Origin: Clostridiales bacterium
GTDB taxonomy: Bacteria; Bacillota; Clostridia; Oscillospirales; Acutalibacteraceae
Assembly (NCBI GenBank): GCA_018364155.1
Contig: JAGZMM010000003.1
Coordinates: 248,001 to 312,000, forward strand
DNA: 64,000 nucleotides
Reading direction: 5' to 3'
The notes beneath the pieces were generated by a model. It did not search any database, was not told where the DNA came from, and worked only from the letters and a program-made list of their open reading frames with translations. The number at the start of each line of letters is the position of its first letter. Positions within the stretch are counted from its first letter, which is position 1. This document shows, piece by piece, positions 1-10,089 of this stretch. The translations under genes were made by a program, and so were the position numbers.

Positions 1-633
1 AAAGCCCATCTTGAAGTATTCCACCAGCTGCAGCACCATGGAGGGGCCGCGGGAAACAATACCAGCGAACAGAAGGATGGAAATGCCGTTGCCGATGCCC
101 TTTTCGTTGATCTGCTCGCCCAGCCACATCATCAAAGCAGAACCGGCGGTAAAGGTCAAGATGATGACGATGGCGGTGAATACGCCGTCAAAACCGGAGT
201 TATACTTGACGATGTTGCTGTTGTACAGATAGGCATAATAGGCGCCGGCCTGGATCAGACCTAGGACAATAGTAGAATAACGCGTGTATTTTGCGATTTT
301 TTTGCGGCCCTCTTCGCCTTCCTTTGCCATACGTTCCAGAGGCGGGATGGCGACCGTGAGCAGCTGAATGATAATGGATGCGTTAATGTACGGAGTGACG
401 GACAGGGCGAAAAGGGTTGCCTTTTCCAGTCCGCCGCCGGAAATGATGTTGAAGTAACCGAGCAGGCCGGTGTCCCCCGTCATGGAGCTCATGAGGGTTT
501 TCAGCGCCTCCAGGTCGATAAAAGGAACCGGAATAGCGGCGCCGATTCGGAACACCACGATAACCATCAGGGTATAAAGGATCTTTTTGCGCAGGTCCGC
601 GATCTTCCATGCATTACGGAATGTCTCGAACAT
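1..633 (-). CDS. secY: Protein translocase subunit SecY (partial, C-terminus beyond window)
   Basis: SecY forms the membrane channel of the Sec translocon. The reading frame is open from an ATG at 633 to the window edge, giving the first 211 residues. It shows the N-terminal MFETFRNAWK start, the first helix after a KKILYT stretch, the TM2a plug region rich in glycine (ISGGG) and the cytosolic loop ERMAKEGEEGRKKI, all typical of SecY. It begins one base after the rplO stop, so the two are translationally coupled at the end of the spc part of the ribosomal operon. The remaining half lies outside the window. Confidence 0.97.
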   Translation of the reverse strand, partial: MFETFRNAWKIADLRKKILYTLMVIVVFRIGAAIPVPFIDLEALKTLMSSMTGDTGLLGYFNIISGGGLEKATLFALSVTPYINASIIIQLLTVAIPPLERMAKEGEEGRKKIAKYTRYSTIVLGLIQAGAYYAYLYNSNIVKYNSGFDGVFTAIVIILTFTAGSALMMWLGEQINEKGIGNGISILLFAGIVSRGPSMVLQLVEYFKMGF

Positions 634-634
634 G

Positions 635-1075
635 TCAGATCACCTCGGCCTTTCCTCCGGCTGCTTCGATCTTCTGCTTCGCGGATTCCGAGAACTTCGC
701 CGCCTTCACGGTGAGCGCCTTGGTAATCTCGCCATTTCCCAGAATTTTCACGCCGTCGTAGACTTTCTTGATGACGCCGGCGGCTTTGAGTGCCTCGGCA
801 TCCACGACGGAGCCGGCCTCAAAGGCCTCCAGTGCATCGACGTTGATCGCTGCATATTCCGTTGCAAAGATATTGACAAAGCCTCTCTTCGGGATACGGC
901 GCATCAGGGGCATCTGGCCGCCTTCAAACCCGGCACGCATGCCGCGGCCGGCACGCGCCTTCTGACCCTTGTGGCCCTTACCGGCAGTCTTGCCGTTGCC
1001 GGAGCCGTGTCCTCTGCCTATACGCTTTACCTCCATATTGGAGCCTTGCGCAGGCGAAAGTTCATGCAGTTTCAT
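635..1075 (-). CDS. rplO: 50S ribosomal protein L15
   Basis: L15 is a late-assembling protein of the large subunit. The 146-residue product has the basic glycine-rich N-terminal arm ([20 protein letters not shown]) that threads into 23S rRNA, then the compact C-terminal domain ending in AAGGKAEVI. The length is normal for the family. It starts at an ATG 18 bases after the rpmD stop, with a GGAGG-type ribosome site, and its stop is one base from the secY start. Confidence 0.98.
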   Translation of the reverse strand: MKLHELSPAQGSNMEVKRIGRGHGSGNGKTAGKGHKGQKARAGRGMRAGFEGGQMPLMRRIPKRGFVNIFATEYAAINVDALEAFEAGSVVDAEALKAAGVIKKVYDGVKILGNGEITKALTVKAAKFSESAKQKIEAAGGKAEVI

Positions 1076-1093
1076 TTACTTGCACCTCCTTGC

Positions 1094-1267
1094 TTACGCT
1101 TCGGTTACCTCTATGAGGTGGCTTATTTTTGTGATTTTCCCACAAGTCGCGGCGTTGTCAGGCTGAACGCTTTCGTCGCCGATCTTGTGCAGGCCCAGAG
1201 AATTGGCGGTGGCGATCTGATCCTTCTTACTGCCGATGAGGCTCTTGACGAGCTTAATCTTCTTCAT
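1094..1267 (-). CDS. rpmD: 50S ribosomal protein L30
   Basis: L30 is a small protein of the large subunit. I translated this short gene by hand: 57 residues, starting MKKIKLVKSLIGSKKDQI and ending HLIEVTEA. The SLIG motif and the helix LGLHKIG are hallmarks of bacterial L30. It lies between rpsE and rplO, where L30 belongs in the spc operon. An interior NAATCGKITK replaces the more usual 'RGMI.KV.HLV' tract, but the closing HLIEV is kept. Confidence 0.95.
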   Translation of the reverse strand: MKKIKLVKSLIGSKKDQIATANSLGLHKIGDESVQPDNAATCGKITKISHLIEVTEA

Positions 1268-1281
1268 TTCAGCCGCCCCCC

Positions 1282-1782
1282 TTAACCGATAATTTCTTTG
1301 ACGGGCTTACCGCGCAGGGCAGCGACCTCGTCAGCGTTTCTGAGCAGCTTCAGGCCTGCGATGGTAGCACTGACCACATTGCAGGGATTGTTCGAACGCA
1401 GGGCCTTGGTACGGATGTCCTTAATGCCGACCGACTCGACGACCGCACGCACGGCACCGCCAGCGATAACGCCAGTACCGGGAGCAGCGGGCTTCAGGAG
1501 AACCGCGCCCGCGCCGAACTTACCGATAACCTCATGGGGGATCGTCGTTCCGCGGAGGGAAACCTTGATCAGATTTTTCTTGGCATCCTCGATGCCCTTG
1601 CGGATCGCGTCCGGAACTTCACCGGCCTTGCCCAAGCCGTAGCCCACCGTGCCGTTGCCGTCGCCGACCACGACCAGAGCTGCGAACTTGAAGATGCGTC
1701 CGCCCTTGACGGTTTTGGATACGCGGTTGATGGAAACCACGCGCTCCACTAATTCCAACTGAGTTGCGTCAATTTTAGCCAA
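1282..1782 (-). CDS. rpsE: 30S ribosomal protein S5
   Basis: S5 binds 16S rRNA near the decoding site and affects translational fidelity. The 166-residue product has the double-stranded RNA-binding domain ([20 protein letters not shown], about residues 20-40) and the C-terminal S5 fold with the [10 protein letters not shown] and SNNPCNVV tracts. The start codon is TTG, read from the sequence, preceded at 8 bases by a strong AAGGAGG site. No alternative ATG fits the conserved N-terminus. The length is normal. Confidence 0.97.
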   Translation of the reverse strand: MAKIDATQLELVERVVSINRVSKTVKGGRIFKFAALVVVGDGNGTVGYGLGKAGEVPDAIRKGIEDAKKNLIKVSLRGTTIPHEVIGKFGAGAVLLKPAAPGTGVIAGGAVRAVVESVGIKDIRTKALRSNNPCNVVSATIAGLKLLRNADEVAALRGKPVKEIIG

Positions 1783-1799
1783 GCCTTTCTCCTCCTTAC

Positions 1800-2159
1800 T
1801 TAGAACTTCAGACCGCCCTCACGGGCGCCTTCGGCCAGTTCTTTGACTCGGCCGTGATAGATGTTGCCGCCGCGGTCAAAGACCACTTCCGTGATGCCCT
1901 TTTCCGCCGCGCGCTTTGCGATCAGTTTGCCCACTTCCCGGGCAGCCTCTTTGTTTCCGCCGTAACCGTTGAATTCCTTATCCAGAGTGGAAGCGGAAGC
2001 CAGGGTCACGCCCTTTACGTCGTCAATCAGCTGGGCGTAGATGTTGGAAAGGGAGCGGAATACATTCAGGCGCGGACGTGCAGCAGTGCCCGAAATCTTG
2101 CCGCGCACACGGGTGTGGCGGTTGAGCCTTGCCTTGTTGCTGTCAACCTTAGATACCAT
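1800..2159 (-). CDS. rplR: 50S ribosomal protein L18
   Basis: L18 binds 5S rRNA together with L5 and anchors the central protuberance. The 119-residue product starts with a basic tail ([17 protein letters not shown]) and ends with the typical [20 protein letters not shown] block and GLKF terminus. ATG start at 2159, 13 bases after the rplF stop. The length and position between L6 and S5 are as expected. Confidence 0.98.
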   Translation of the reverse strand: MVSKVDSNKARLNRHTRVRGKISGTAARPRLNVFRSLSNIYAQLIDDVKGVTLASASTLDKEFNGYGGNKEAAREVGKLIAKRAAEKGITEVVFDRGGNIYHGRVKELAEGAREGGLKF

Positions 2160-2172
2160 AATGTTTCACTCC

Positions 2173-2721
2173 TTACTTCTTGCCGCCCTTACCGGCCTTG
2201 CCTTCCTTGCGGCGGATGACCTCGTCGACGTACTTAATGCCCTTGCCCTTGTAAGGCTCCGGCGGACGCTTCTCGCGGACTTCTGCTGCAAACTGGCCGA
2301 CCTTCTGCTTGTCGGGGCCGAGAATGACAATCTTATTGGGAGTCGGGGCCTCGATGGTGATGCCGTCGATCTCCGGGACAATAACCTGGTGGGAATATCC
2401 TAAGTTCATCACAAGATTCTTGCCCTGCTTCTGTACACGGTAACCGACGCCGTTGACGTCCAGCTCCTTCTTGAAGCCGTTGGTCACGCCCTCGACCATG
2501 TTGGCCACGAGAGTGCGGGTCAGACCGTGCAGAGAACGGTGCTCTTTGTCGTCCGACGGACGGGTCACTGTGATCACACCTGCGTCAACCGCCACCTGCA
2601 TATCCGGATGCAGGCTCTGGGTCAAAGTCCCCTTGGGGCCTTTGACGGTAATAACGGTGCCATCCAGCTTTACGTCTACACCGGCAGGAATCGTGATGGG
2701 CTTTCTTCCTATACGAGACAT
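2173..2721 (-). CDS. rplF: 50S ribosomal protein L6
   Basis: L6 lies near the factor-binding site of the large subunit. The 182-residue product begins MSRIGRKPI, has two copies of the L6 fold, and carries the conserved C-terminal [10 protein letters not shown] motif. The tail after [12 protein letters not shown] is lysine and glycine rich. It has an ATG start with a GGAGG site, 14 bases after the rpsH stop. Confidence 0.98.
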   Translation of the reverse strand: MSRIGRKPITIPAGVDVKLDGTVITVKGPKGTLTQSLHPDMQVAVDAGVITVTRPSDDKEHRSLHGLTRTLVANMVEGVTNGFKKELDVNGVGYRVQKQGKNLVMNLGYSHQVIVPEIDGITIEAPTPNKIVILGPDKQKVGQFAAEVREKRPPEPYKGKGIKYVDEVIRRKEGKAGKGGKK

Positions 2722-2735
2722 TTCCTAAGCCCTCC

Positions 2736-3134
2736 TTACCAAATAAAGGCGAGAACTTCGCCGCCAATGTTCTCCTTGCGTGCACGACGGTCGGTCATGA
2801 CACCCTTGGAGGTGGACATAATCGCTATTCCGAGGCCCTTCATGACGCGGGGCATATCTTCACAGCTTGTATAAATGCGCAGGCCGGGCTTGGAAACCCG
2901 ACGCAGGCCGGTAATGGCGGGGGTCTTATCAGGGGCATATTTCAGGTTGATCTTGATGATGCCCTGCTTGCCGTCGTCCACTACCTGGAAATTCCGGATG
3001 TAGCCTTCGTCGAGCAGAATCTGCGCAATGGCTTTCTTCATATTCGACGCGGGCACACTTACGGAATCATGCTTGGCGCTCGTTGCGTTGCGGATTCTGG
3101 TGAGCATATCCGCAATGGTATCGGTGATCTGCAT
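2736..3134 (-). CDS. rpsH: 30S ribosomal protein S8
   Basis: S8 binds helix 21 of 16S rRNA and in many bacteria represses its own operon. The 132-residue product begins with the family signature [13 protein letters not shown], keeps the central [10 protein letters not shown] strand, and ends in the signature [18 protein letters not shown] plus a GEVLAFIW tail. ATG start; located between S14 and L6 as expected. Confidence 0.98.
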   Translation of the reverse strand: MQITDTIADMLTRIRNATSAKHDSVSVPASNMKKAIAQILLDEGYIRNFQVVDDGKQGIIKINLKYAPDKTPAITGLRRVSKPGLRIYTSCEDMPRVMKGLGIAIMSTSKGVMTDRRARKENIGGEVLAFIW

Positions 3135-3158
3135 GCCGTTTCCTCCTTTGCTGTAGCT

Positions 3159-3344
3159 TTACCAGCTTGCCTTCTTTACGCCCGGGATCTCGCCCTTATG
3201 GGCAAGCTCGCGGAAGCAGATACGGCAGATGCCAAATTTGCGAAGATAAGCGTGGGGTCTGCCGCAGATTTTGCAGCGGTTGTAGCCACGGGAGCTGAAT
3301 TTAGGCTCTCTTTTTTGCCGGACCTTCATGGATGTTTTCGCCAT
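3159..3344 (-). CDS. rpsN: 30S ribosomal protein S14, zinc-binding type Z
   Basis: S14 helps assemble the 30S head. This is the short 61-residue type Z form, with two CxxC pairs (CKIC and CRIC) that bind one zinc ion. It ends in the usual [11 protein letters not shown]. The zinc-free long paralog used by some bacteria under zinc starvation is not in this window. ATG start with a GGAGG-type site 14 bases after rplE. Confidence 0.98.
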   Translation of the reverse strand: MAKTSMKVRQKREPKFSSRGYNRCKICGRPHAYLRKFGICRICFRELAHKGEIPGVKKASW

Positions 3345-3358
3345 TTTTCATTCCTCCC

Positions 3359-3898
3359 TTACTTCGCAAACGGGGCGCCCATGAGCGTCAACAGCTCTCT
3401 GGCTTCCTCGTCGGTGTTCGCGGTGGTGACAAAGCAAATGTCCATGCCGCGGACCTTGTCGATCTTATCGTAGTCGATCTCGGGGAATATGAGCTGCTCC
3501 TTGACACCCATGCTGTAATTGCCACGGCCGTCAAAGGAATTGGGGTTGATGCCGCGGAAGTCGCGCACCCGGGGCAGCGCCACCGAGAACAGGCGGTCGA
3601 CGAACTCATACATCCGATCGCCGCGCAGGGTAACCTTTACGCCGATGGGCATGCCTTCGCGCAGCTTAAAGTTCGCGACGGATTTCTTCGCTTTGGTGGG
3701 GACGGCCTTCTGGCCGGTGATCGCGGTAATGTCGCTGATAATAGCGTCGATGACCTTGGAGTTCTCCTTGGCCTCGCCTGCGCCCACGTTGATGACGACC
3801 TTGTTGAGCTGCGGAATCTGCATGCAGCTCTTATAGCCGAATTTCTTCATGAGAGCGGGAGCGACATCGCTTTTATAAAAATCCTTAAGTCGAGCCAT
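3359..3898 (-). CDS. rplE: 50S ribosomal protein L5
   Basis: L5 binds 5S rRNA and contacts the P-site tRNA. The 179-residue product has the signature near residues 55-75 ([20 protein letters not shown]), the [14 protein letters not shown] block, and the C-terminal [16 protein letters not shown] block. The length is normal. ATG start with upstream AAGGAGG, 12 bases after the rplX stop. Confidence 0.98.
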   Translation of the reverse strand: MARLKDFYKSDVAPALMKKFGYKSCMQIPQLNKVVINVGAGEAKENSKVIDAIISDITAITGQKAVPTKAKKSVANFKLREGMPIGVKVTLRGDRMYEFVDRLFSVALPRVRDFRGINPNSFDGRGNYSMGVKEQLIFPEIDYDKIDKVRGMDICFVTTANTDEEARELLTLMGAPFAK

Positions 3899-3910
3899 GT
3901 CTTATCCTCC

Positions 3911-4237
3911 TTAAAAGGTCTCGCCGCAGTCTTTGTGTTTGCAAACCCGCTCCTTGGTGCCGTCGCCGTACACCTTGGTTCCGACGCGGGTGGGCTTGCC
4001 GCACTTGGGGCAGACAAGCATAACCTTGCTGGCGTAGAGCGCGCCTTCGGCCTTCACAATGCCGCCGGGATCGCCCATCTTGCGGGGCTTGACGTGCTTG
4101 GTAACCATGTGGATGCCTTCCACGATGACCTTGCCCTCCTTGGGGCTGACCTCAAGCACTTTTCCCTTCCTGCCCTTGCTGGTGCCGCTGATTACCATGA
4201 CGGTGTCGCCCTTTTTGACGTGTAATTTGTTGTTCAT
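3911..4237 (-). CDS. rplX: 50S ribosomal protein L24, zinc-ribbon form
   Basis: L24 is an assembly initiator that binds the 5' end of 23S rRNA. The start is the ATG at 4237 (MNNKLHVKKGDTV), because GGAGGTGCGCA lies just upstream; the frame is open 33 bases further but that would overlap rplN. The KOW motif is at about residues 6-35. The C-terminal third carries CPKC and a later CKHKDC, so it looks like the zinc-ribbon type of L24 rather than the cysteine-free type of Bacillus. 108 residues. Confidence 0.97.
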   Translation of the reverse strand: MNNKLHVKKGDTVMVISGTSKGRKGKVLEVSPKEGKVIVEGIHMVTKHVKPRKMGDPGGIVKAEGALYASKVMLVCPKCGKPTRVGTKVYGDGTKERVCKHKDCGETF

Positions 4238-4250
4238 CTGCGCACCTCCA

Positions 4251-4619
4251 TTAGAGCACCTCAGGGGCAAGGCTGAGGATCTTCAAATAATCCTTTTCGC
4301 GAAGCTCTCTGGCCACCGGGCCAAAGATACGCGTGCCCCTCGGGTTCTTATCCTCTCTGATGATAACGGCTGCGTTTTCGTCGAAACGGATGTACGAGCC
4401 ATCCTCACGGCGAAGGCCGCTGGCGGTACGAACAACCACCGCTTTGACCACTTCGCCCTTTTTCACTACGCCGCCGGGTGTTGCCTTTTTGACCGAAGCG
4501 ACGATCACGTCGCCGATGTTTGCATATCTCCTACCGGAGCCGCCCAACACGCGAATGCACATAAGCTCCTTCGCGCCTGTGTTGTCGGCCACCTTGAGGA
4601 ATGTCTGCTGCTGAATCAT
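4251..4619 (-). CDS. rplN: 50S ribosomal protein L14
   Basis: L14 takes part in an intersubunit bridge. The 122-residue product begins [20 protein letters not shown] and carries the signature [16 protein letters not shown]. It ends in [10 protein letters not shown], all as expected. ATG start with a GGAGG site. It lies 33 bases downstream of rpsQ. Confidence 0.98.
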   Translation of the reverse strand: MIQQQTFLKVADNTGAKELMCIRVLGGSGRRYANIGDVIVASVKKATPGGVVKKGEVVKAVVVRTASGLRREDGSYIRFDENAAVIIREDKNPRGTRIFGPVARELREKDYLKILSLAPEVL

Positions 4620-4652
4620 TCAGGTGTTCCTCCTTTCAACAAGCGTGATTGC

Positions 4653-4910
4653 TTATTTTGCCTTCTCCAAGATCTCGACCAGACGCCATCTCTTGTCCTT
4701 GGAAAGGGGGCGGGTCTCCATTACAAGCACGCGGTCGCCGACGTTGCACTCATTCTTTTCGTCATGCGCCTTCAGATGAACCGTGCGCTTGATGATCTTC
4801 TTATAAAGAGGATGCTTGACATTGTCCTGAATCGCTACGACGATGGTCTTATCCATCTTGTTGCTGATGACTTTGCCTACATTCGTCTTTCTGAGGTTGC
4901 GTTCTTCCAC
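4653..4910 (-). CDS. rpsQ: 30S ribosomal protein S17
   Basis: S17 is a primary 16S rRNA-binding protein with an OB fold. The 85-residue product has the conserved [16 protein letters not shown] strand and the [16 protein letters not shown] block. The start codon is GTG at 4910, with GGAG six bases upstream. It sits between rpmC and rplN in the usual order. Confidence 0.97.
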   Translation of the reverse strand: MEERNLRKTNVGKVISNKMDKTIVVAIQDNVKHPLYKKIIKRTVHLKAHDEKNECNVGDRVLVMETRPLSKDKRWRLVEILEKAK

Positions 4911-4929
4911 AGCTTACTCCTCCCTTCCC

Positions 4930-5136
4930 TTATGCGCCCTGCGCTTCTTTGAGCTCAAGCTCCCGCAGAACCGTCTTAACCCGGGCAATGTCCTTCTTGA
5001 CGGCGTTGATGCGCATGGGATTGTCGAGCTGGTTGATCGCGTTCTGGAATCGCAGGTTGAAAAGCTCCTCTTTCAAATCCTTGAGCTTCGTGTTGAGCTC
5101 GGCAACGGTCAATTCTCTGATGTCTTTGGCCTTCAT
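4930..5136 (-). CDS. rpmC: 50S ribosomal protein L29
   Basis: L29 lies at the peptide exit tunnel, next to the docking site for trigger factor and SRP. The 68-residue all-helical product begins [14 protein letters not shown] and has the signature [17 protein letters not shown]. Its ATG shares one base with the rplP stop, which suggests coupled translation. Confidence 0.98.
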   Translation of the reverse strand: MKAKDIRELTVAELNTKLKDLKEELFNLRFQNAINQLDNPMRINAVKKDIARVKTVLRELELKEAQGA

Positions 5137-5561
5137 TACTGCTCACCACCCGTTTCTTCCTTGGCAATAAACTTGCACTTGATGGGCAGCTTGTTGGCTG
5201 CCAGTCTCATAGCCTCGCGGGCAATCTCCTCAGAGACACCAGCGATTTCGAACATGACCCGGCCGGGCTTAACCACTGCCACCCAGTACTCGGGGGAGCC
5301 TTTACCGGAACCCATTCGGGTTTCCGCCGGCTTCTCGGTGATGGGCTTATCCGGGAAAATTTTGATCCAAACCTGGCCGCCGCGCTTGATGTAACGAGTC
5401 ATGGCGACACGGGCGGCTTCAATCTGATTGCTGGAAATCCAGGCGGGCTCCAAGGCCTGCAGGCCGAAATCACCATAGGTAACGGTGTTGCCGCGCATGG
5501 CCTTACCGGTAAGGCGGCCTCTCTGGACTCTGCGGTATTTGACTCTCTTGGGTAACAGCAT
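5136..5561 (-). CDS. rplP: 50S ribosomal protein L16
   Basis: L16 binds near the A-site tRNA and is needed for late 50S assembly. The 141-residue product begins [17 protein letters not shown] and has both family signatures, [17 protein letters not shown] and [16 protein letters not shown]. Its ATG overlaps the rpsC stop by one base and its stop overlaps the rpmC start by one base. Confidence 0.98.
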   Translation of the reverse strand: MLLPKRVKYRRVQRGRLTGKAMRGNTVTYGDFGLQALEPAWISSNQIEAARVAMTRYIKRGGQVWIKIFPDKPITEKPAETRMGSGKGSPEYWVAVVKPGRVMFEIAGVSEEIAREAMRLAANKLPIKCKFIAKEETGGEQ

Positions 5562-6226
5562 TATCTGCGGCCTCCTTCCTTACGGGACGGGCGGGCATCC
5601 TGCAGAACCTCGCCTTTGTACAGCCACACTTTCACGCCGATGCGGCCGTAAGTGGTATTTGCTTCGGCAAAGCCATAGTCGATGTCCGCGCGGATGGTCT
5701 GCAGCGGAATGGTGCCCTCGTGATAATGCTCACTGCGGGCGATTTCCGCGCCGCCCAGACGGCCGGACACGTTGATCTTGATTCCCTTCGCACCCATGCG
5801 CATGGCGCGGCCGATGGACTGCTTCATGGCGCGGCGGAAGGAAATACGCTTCTCCAGCTGAGCAGCGATGTTTTCGGCCACCAGCTGCGCGTTCAAATCG
5901 GGGTTCTTCACCTCGACGATGTTGATGGAAACCGGTTTCTTCAGCATGGCTTCGCACTGCAGGCGCAGCTTCTCGATTTCCGAACCGCCTTTGCCGATCA
6001 CCATGCCGGGCTTCGCACAATGGATGTGAAGCACGACGCGAGCGGAATTGCGCTCGATCTCGATCTTCGGGACGCCTGCGGCGTAGAGCTGCTTCTTAAG
6101 CGTCTTTCTGAGATTGTAATCCTCGACCAGCGTGTCGCCGAAATCCTTGTCGCCCACATACCAGCGGGAATCCCAGTCCTTGATGACGCCCACGCGCAAA
6201 CCGTGGGGATGAATTTTCTGGCCCAT
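5561..6226 (-). CDS. rpsC: 30S ribosomal protein S3
   Basis: S3 is part of the mRNA entry tunnel helicase. The 221-residue product begins [18 protein letters not shown], has a KH domain with the [10 protein letters not shown] turn (about residues 79-89), and the C-terminal S3 domain with [12 protein letters not shown]. The length is normal. ATG start, 20 bases after rplV. Confidence 0.98.
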   Translation of the reverse strand: MGQKIHPHGLRVGVIKDWDSRWYVGDKDFGDTLVEDYNLRKTLKKQLYAAGVPKIEIERNSARVVLHIHCAKPGMVIGKGGSEIEKLRLQCEAMLKKPVSINIVEVKNPDLNAQLVAENIAAQLEKRISFRRAMKQSIGRAMRMGAKGIKINVSGRLGGAEIARSEHYHEGTIPLQTIRADIDYGFAEANTTYGRIGVKVWLYKGEVLQDARPSRKEGGRR

Positions 6227-6246
6227 AAACTAACCTCCTTTGACGC

Positions 6247-6582
6247 TTATTCCGCTTCCCTGAGCACGAGGGTCACGTGGGATGTCTTCTTCTGAATCTG
6301 AAAGCCACGTCCGTGCGGACCGGGACGCAGGCGCTTGAGGATCGGGCCGGGGCACACATAGCACTCGGCGATGTAGAGCCTCGAAACGTCCATATGATGA
6401 TTGTTCTCCGCATTCGCAACGGCCGACTTGAGCAGCTTCTCGAGATACTCGCAGGCGGCCTTGGGGGTATATTTCAGAATGGCCGCGGCGGTTTCTGTGT
6501 CCTTACCGCGGATCAAGTCCAAAACAATTTTCACCTTGCGGGGTGAAATACGGGCATATTTCAGGTTTGCCCTTGCTTCCAT
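6247..6582 (-). CDS. rplV: 50S ribosomal protein L22
   Basis: L22 lines the polypeptide exit tunnel; its beta-hairpin tip influences macrolide sensitivity. The start is taken as the ATG at 6582 ([14 protein letters not shown]), 8 bases after GGAG. A GTG three codons upstream sits directly on that site and is unlikely. The signature RGRGFQI-type hairpin appears as [15 protein letters not shown]. 111 residues. Confidence 0.97.
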   Translation of the reverse strand: MEARANLKYARISPRKVKIVLDLIRGKDTETAAAILKYTPKAACEYLEKLLKSAVANAENNHHMDVSRLYIAECYVCPGPILKRLRPGPHGRGFQIQKKTSHVTLVLREAE

Positions 6583-6606
6583 ACCGTACACTCCTTTCGG
6601 CCGCTA

Positions 6607-6888
6607 TTACTTGCCGTTATTGGACGTCTTGGAGCCAGCATGGCCCTTGAAGGTCCGTGTTGGCGCGAACTCGCCCAGCTTATGGCCAACCATATCTTCG
6701 GTCACATAGACCGGAACATGCTTTCTGCCGTCGTGAACAGCAAAGGTGTGGCCGACAAAATCCGGGAAAATGGTGGAAGAGCGGCTCCAGGTCTTCAGGA
6801 TGCGCTTCTCGCCATTTTTGTTCATTTCTTCAACCCTCTTGAGCAGCACCGGCTGCACGTAAGGGCCTTTCTTCACGCTTCTACCCAT
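6607..6888 (-). CDS. rpsS: 30S ribosomal protein S19
   Basis: S19 forms a complex with S13 in the 30S head. The 93-residue product begins [19 protein letters not shown] and carries the conserved [20 protein letters not shown] and [15 protein letters not shown] blocks. ATG start, 25 bases after rplB. Confidence 0.98.
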   Translation of the reverse strand: MGRSVKKGPYVQPVLLKRVEEMNKNGEKRILKTWSRSSTIFPDFVGHTFAVHDGRKHVPVYVTEDMVGHKLGEFAPTRTFKGHAGSKTSNNGK

Positions 6889-6913
6889 GAGTTCTTAGTC
6901 TCCTTTCCACACC

Positions 6914-7747
6914 TTACTTGCCGCCGCGACGTTTGACGATCATCTTATCGGAGCGGTTGTGCTTCGCGCGGGTCTTGTAACCAAGGGCAGGCTTACCCCA
7001 CGGGGTAACCGGGCCGGGACGGCCCACCGGGGACTTGCCTTCACCACCGCCGTGCGGATGGTCGCAGGGGTTCATAACGGAACCGCGTACCGTCGGACGC
7101 CAGCCCATGTGACGCTTACGGCCGGCCTTACCAACCTTGACGTTCTCATGGTCGACGTTTCCGACCTGGCCGATGGTGGCCATGCACTGAACGGAAACGT
7201 TGCGAAGCTCGCCAGAGGGCAGACGAAGGAGCGCGTAAGCGCCTTCCTTTGCCATCAGCTGGGCCATGTTACCGGCCGAGCGAGCAAGCTGCGCACCCTT
7301 GCCGGGATAGAGCTCCACGTTGTGTACAAAGGTACCAACCGGGATATTGACCAGGGGCAGGGCGTTGCCGGGCTTAATGTCCGCAGACGCGCCGGAAACC
7401 ACCGTGTCGCCCACTTTCAGGCCGTTAGGCGCGATGATGTAGCGCTTCTCGCCGTCCTCGTACTGCACCAGCGCGATGTGAGCAGAACGGTTGGGATCGT
7501 ACTCAATGGTGAGAACGGTCGCCGGCATGTCCAGCTTGTTGCGCTTGAAGTCGATGATGCGGTACTTACGGCGGTTGCCGCCGCCGCGATGGCGGACGGT
7601 GATACGGCCGTAGCTGTTGCGGCCGGAGGTATTCTTCAGGGGAGCCAGCAGGCTCTTTTCAGGGCTGACCTTAGAAAGGCCGGCATAATCGGTAACCGAC
7701 ATGTTGCGTCTGGCATTGGTCGTCGGCTTAAAAACCTTGATAGACAT
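6914..7747 (-). CDS. rplB: 50S ribosomal protein L2
   Basis: L2 is required for subunit joining and peptidyl transfer. The 277-residue product has the [21 protein letters not shown]-terminal block, the Leu-Pro-Ser-Gly-Glu region in the middle, and the C-terminal signature around [11 protein letters not shown] with its conserved histidine just before. The stretch of 98 bases upstream, before rplW, holds only a small GC-rich hairpin and a ribosome site (TGAGGAG). Confidence 0.98.
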   Translation of the reverse strand: MSIKVFKPTTNARRNMSVTDYAGLSKVSPEKSLLAPLKNTSGRNSYGRITVRHRGGGNRRKYRIIDFKRNKLDMPATVLTIEYDPNRSAHIALVQYEDGEKRYIIAPNGLKVGDTVVSGASADIKPGNALPLVNIPVGTFVHNVELYPGKGAQLARSAGNMAQLMAKEGAYALLRLPSGELRNVSVQCMATIGQVGNVDHENVKVGKAGRKRHMGWRPTVRGSVMNPCDHPHGGGEGKSPVGRPGPVTPWGKPALGYKTRAKHNRSDKMIVKRRGGK

Positions 7748-7845
7748 GTTGGAATCTCACACTCCTCATATTGGCTTTGCGGGGCTGTCTGTTCCCCATA
7801 CGTTGCCGGTTCGCAGGCTTTTCGCCTGCGTCAAACCATCGAAAT

Positions 7846-8139
7846 TTAGAACATGCCCTCGAAGAAGGAAATCGGCTTGGAGTTCTTCTTGAGAGTGACG
7901 ATGGCCTTTTTCCATGAGGGGGTGTAGCCCTCGAAACGGCCCTGCCGTCTCATCTTGCCGCGGACATTGATGGTGTTGACCTTGTCGACCTTCACGTCGA
8001 AGGCGCTCTCCACGGCCTTGGCAATTTCGATTTTATTGGCGTCCTTCGCTACGGCGAAGGTGTACCGCATGTTGGGGATACCCGCCATGCTCTTTTCGGT
8101 GATGATGGGGCGGATTACGATATCATGCGCGTTTGTCAT
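7846..8139 (-). CDS. rplW: 50S ribosomal protein L23
   Basis: L23 sits at the tunnel exit and docks trigger factor and SRP. The 97-residue product has the opening [13 protein letters not shown], the middle [12 protein letters not shown] and a truncated-looking but normal C-terminus SFFEGMF. ATG shares one base with the rplD stop. Confidence 0.97.
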   Translation of the reverse strand: MTNAHDIVIRPIITEKSMAGIPNMRYTFAVAKDANKIEIAKAVESAFDVKVDKVNTINVRGKMRRQGRFEGYTPSWKKAIVTLKKNSKPISFFEGMF

Positions 8140-8762
8140 TACGCATACACCTCCTCGAGCTGCGTTACGGCGCCTTTGGCGACAATCAGCTTGTCGCAGT
8201 TGAGAATGTCGTAAACGTTGAGGGTATTGACCAGAGCGGTCTTGACACCCGGGATGTTACGGGCGGACTTGATGACCTTTTCATCCTTTTCCGGCATGAC
8301 GATCAGAGCCTTCTTGCCGGCTTCCAGCTTGGAAAGCATATCGACGACGGTTTTCGTCTTGATTTCTTCCAAAGCGATGGAATCCACCACCACAAACTCA
8401 TTGTCCTGCACCTTGGAAGAGAATGCGGACTTCATGGCCAGGCGGCGAACCTTCTTATTCATGCTCAGGCGGTAGTCACGGGGCTTGGGAGCAAAAACGA
8501 TACCGCCGTGTCTCCACTGGGGAGCGCGGGTGGAACCCTGACGTGCGCGGCCGGTGCCCTTCTGTCTCCACGGCTTTTTGCCGCCGCCGGAAACCTCGGC
8601 GCGGGTCAGCGCCGACTGGGTGCCCTGACGCTGGTTGGCCAGGTAGTTGACCACGGCCAGATGCATCACGTGCTTATTGGGCTCGATTCCGAAAACGCCT
8701 TCGGAAAGCTCCATCTCGCCGACAGACTTACCTGCCATATCGAATACTGAAACCTTAGGCAT
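8139..8762 (-). CDS. rplD: 50S ribosomal protein L4
   Basis: L4 lines the exit tunnel and in gamma-proteobacteria also represses the S10 operon. The 207-residue product has the tunnel loop [20 protein letters not shown] (about residues 61-80) and the C-terminal Rossmann-like domain. Length normal. ATG start with a GGAGG site, 17 bases after rplC. Confidence 0.98.
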   Translation of the reverse strand: MPKVSVFDMAGKSVGEMELSEGVFGIEPNKHVMHLAVVNYLANQRQGTQSALTRAEVSGGGKKPWRQKGTGRARQGSTRAPQWRHGGIVFAPKPRDYRLSMNKKVRRLAMKSAFSSKVQDNEFVVVDSIALEEIKTKTVVDMLSKLEAGKKALIVMPEKDEKVIKSARNIPGVKTALVNTLNVYDILNCDKLIVAKGAVTQLEEVYA

Positions 8763-8779
8763 TGTGTTTCCTCCTTCCC

Positions 8780-9415
8780 TTACGCGTTCTTCACGCTGTC
8801 GCGGATGACGACGATTCCGCCCTTGGGGCCGGGAATCGCGCCCTTGATGGCGATGAGGTTATTTTCCGCATCCACCTTCACGACATCGAGATTCTGAACG
8901 GTGACTCGCTCGGCGCCCAAATGGCCCGGGAGCTTTTTGCCCTTGAACACGCGGGACGGGGAGCTACATGCGCCGTTGGAGCCAGCGTGGCGGGCGACAG
9001 GGCCAGTACCGTGGGATTCCTTCAGGCGATGGAAATTCCAGCGCTTGATGGTGCCCGCATAGCCCTTACCTTTGGAAATACCGGTGACGTCGATGTGATC
9101 GCCGGCCGCAAACACGTCCACTTTCACAATGTCGCCGATGTTCATGTCGTCAGCGCTGTCGAACTTGAATTCGCGCAGGTGACGCTTGGGCGCCACATCC
9201 GCCTTGCCGAAATGGCCCTTGAGCGGCTTGGTGACGTTTTTGTCCTTCATGTCGCCGTAGCCAAGCTGAACTGCGACATAGCCGTCGTTTTCGACGGTCT
9301 TCTTCTGGACGACTGCGCACGGGCCGGCCTCCACGACGGTGACGGGAACTACGTTGCCCTTCTCGTCGAAGACCTGCGTCATGCCCAGCTTCTTGCCGAT
9401 GATACCTTTTTGCAT
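8780..9415 (-). CDS. rplC: 50S ribosomal protein L3
   Basis: L3 is one of two assembly initiators and reaches to the peptidyl transferase centre. The 211-residue product begins [20 protein letters not shown] and carries the signature around [19 protein letters not shown] and the K(L)[13 protein letters not shown] block. ATG start with AAGGAGG. It lies 76 bases downstream of rpsJ. Confidence 0.98.
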   Translation of the reverse strand: MQKGIIGKKLGMTQVFDEKGNVVPVTVVEAGPCAVVQKKTVENDGYVAVQLGYGDMKDKNVTKPLKGHFGKADVAPKRHLREFKFDSADDMNIGDIVKVDVFAAGDHIDVTGISKGKGYAGTIKRWNFHRLKESHGTGPVARHAGSNGACSSPSRVFKGKKLPGHLGAERVTVQNLDVVKVDAENNLIAIKGAIPGPKGGIVVIRDSVKNA

Positions 9416-9491
9416 GGTATGATCCTCCTTCGGTTATTGGTCGGGGAATCCCGACGTGACCTCGTCCGTGCGAATCGGCGGATTCAGTGGG

Positions 9492-9803
9492 TTAAAGCTG
9501 AATCTCGATTTCGACGCCGGCGGGGAGTTCAAGGCCGGTTAAAGCCTCAACTGTCTTGTTGCTGGGTCTGAGGATGTCGATCAAGCGCTTGTGGGTACGC
9601 ATCTCGAACTGCTCACGGCTGTCCTTGTACTTATGGACCGCGCGCAGGATGGTCACCACCTGCTTGTCAGTGGGGAGCGGCACGGGGCCAGAGACCCGAG
9701 CGCCGGTGCGTTTTGCGGTTTCGACAATCTTCTCTGCCGACTGATCGACGAGCTGATGATCGTAACCCTTGAGCCTGATTCTGATTTTTTCCTTGACTGC
9801 CAC
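9492..9803 (-). CDS. rpsJ: 30S ribosomal protein S10
   Basis: S10 helps build the 30S head and also serves as NusE in antitermination. The 103-residue product has [20 protein letters not shown] at the start, the signature [11 protein letters not shown], and ends in [11 protein letters not shown]. The start codon is GTG at 9803, 9 bases after AAAGGAGG. It is the first gene of the operon; a promoter and a hairpin lie upstream. Confidence 0.98.
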   Translation of the reverse strand: MAVKEKIRIRLKGYDHQLVDQSAEKIVETAKRTGARVSGPVPLPTDKQVVTILRAVHKYKDSREQFEMRTHKRLIDILRPSNKTVEALTGLELPAGVEIEIQL

Positions 9804-9883
9804 GGAAAGTCGCCTCCTTTTACTAGTTGGCGGGCGGCGTTAAAAACGTTCTACGCCTCCGGGTGTTTCGTCCCCGGACATTG

Positions 9884-9918
9884 AAAAAGCCGGACAAACT
9901 GCGCACAGTTTTATCCGG
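9884..9918 (-). terminator. Terminator-like hairpin in the leader of the S10 operon
   Basis: On the minus strand, arms CCGGATAAAACTG and CAGTTTGTCCGG flank a four-base loop and are followed by CTTTTT. This has the form of an intrinsic terminator, yet it lies about 80 bases upstream of rpsJ inside its leader. It may be an attenuator for ribosomal protein autoregulation. Seen directly; the regulatory role is inference. Confidence 0.6.
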
Positions 9919-10089
9919 GGTTCCGTCTTGTAACGTCATAAGGGCACAAACGCCGCGGAAAAGCCGCGCCGCTTCAAAACAGTGCCGTATCATTTCGCCC
10001 GGTTTAAAATCGGACATACTCCGCGGAAAAACCGGCCTACCGGCCGCAACCTCCCGCATCATCGCATATCTGTGCAGTCACGCTCGATT

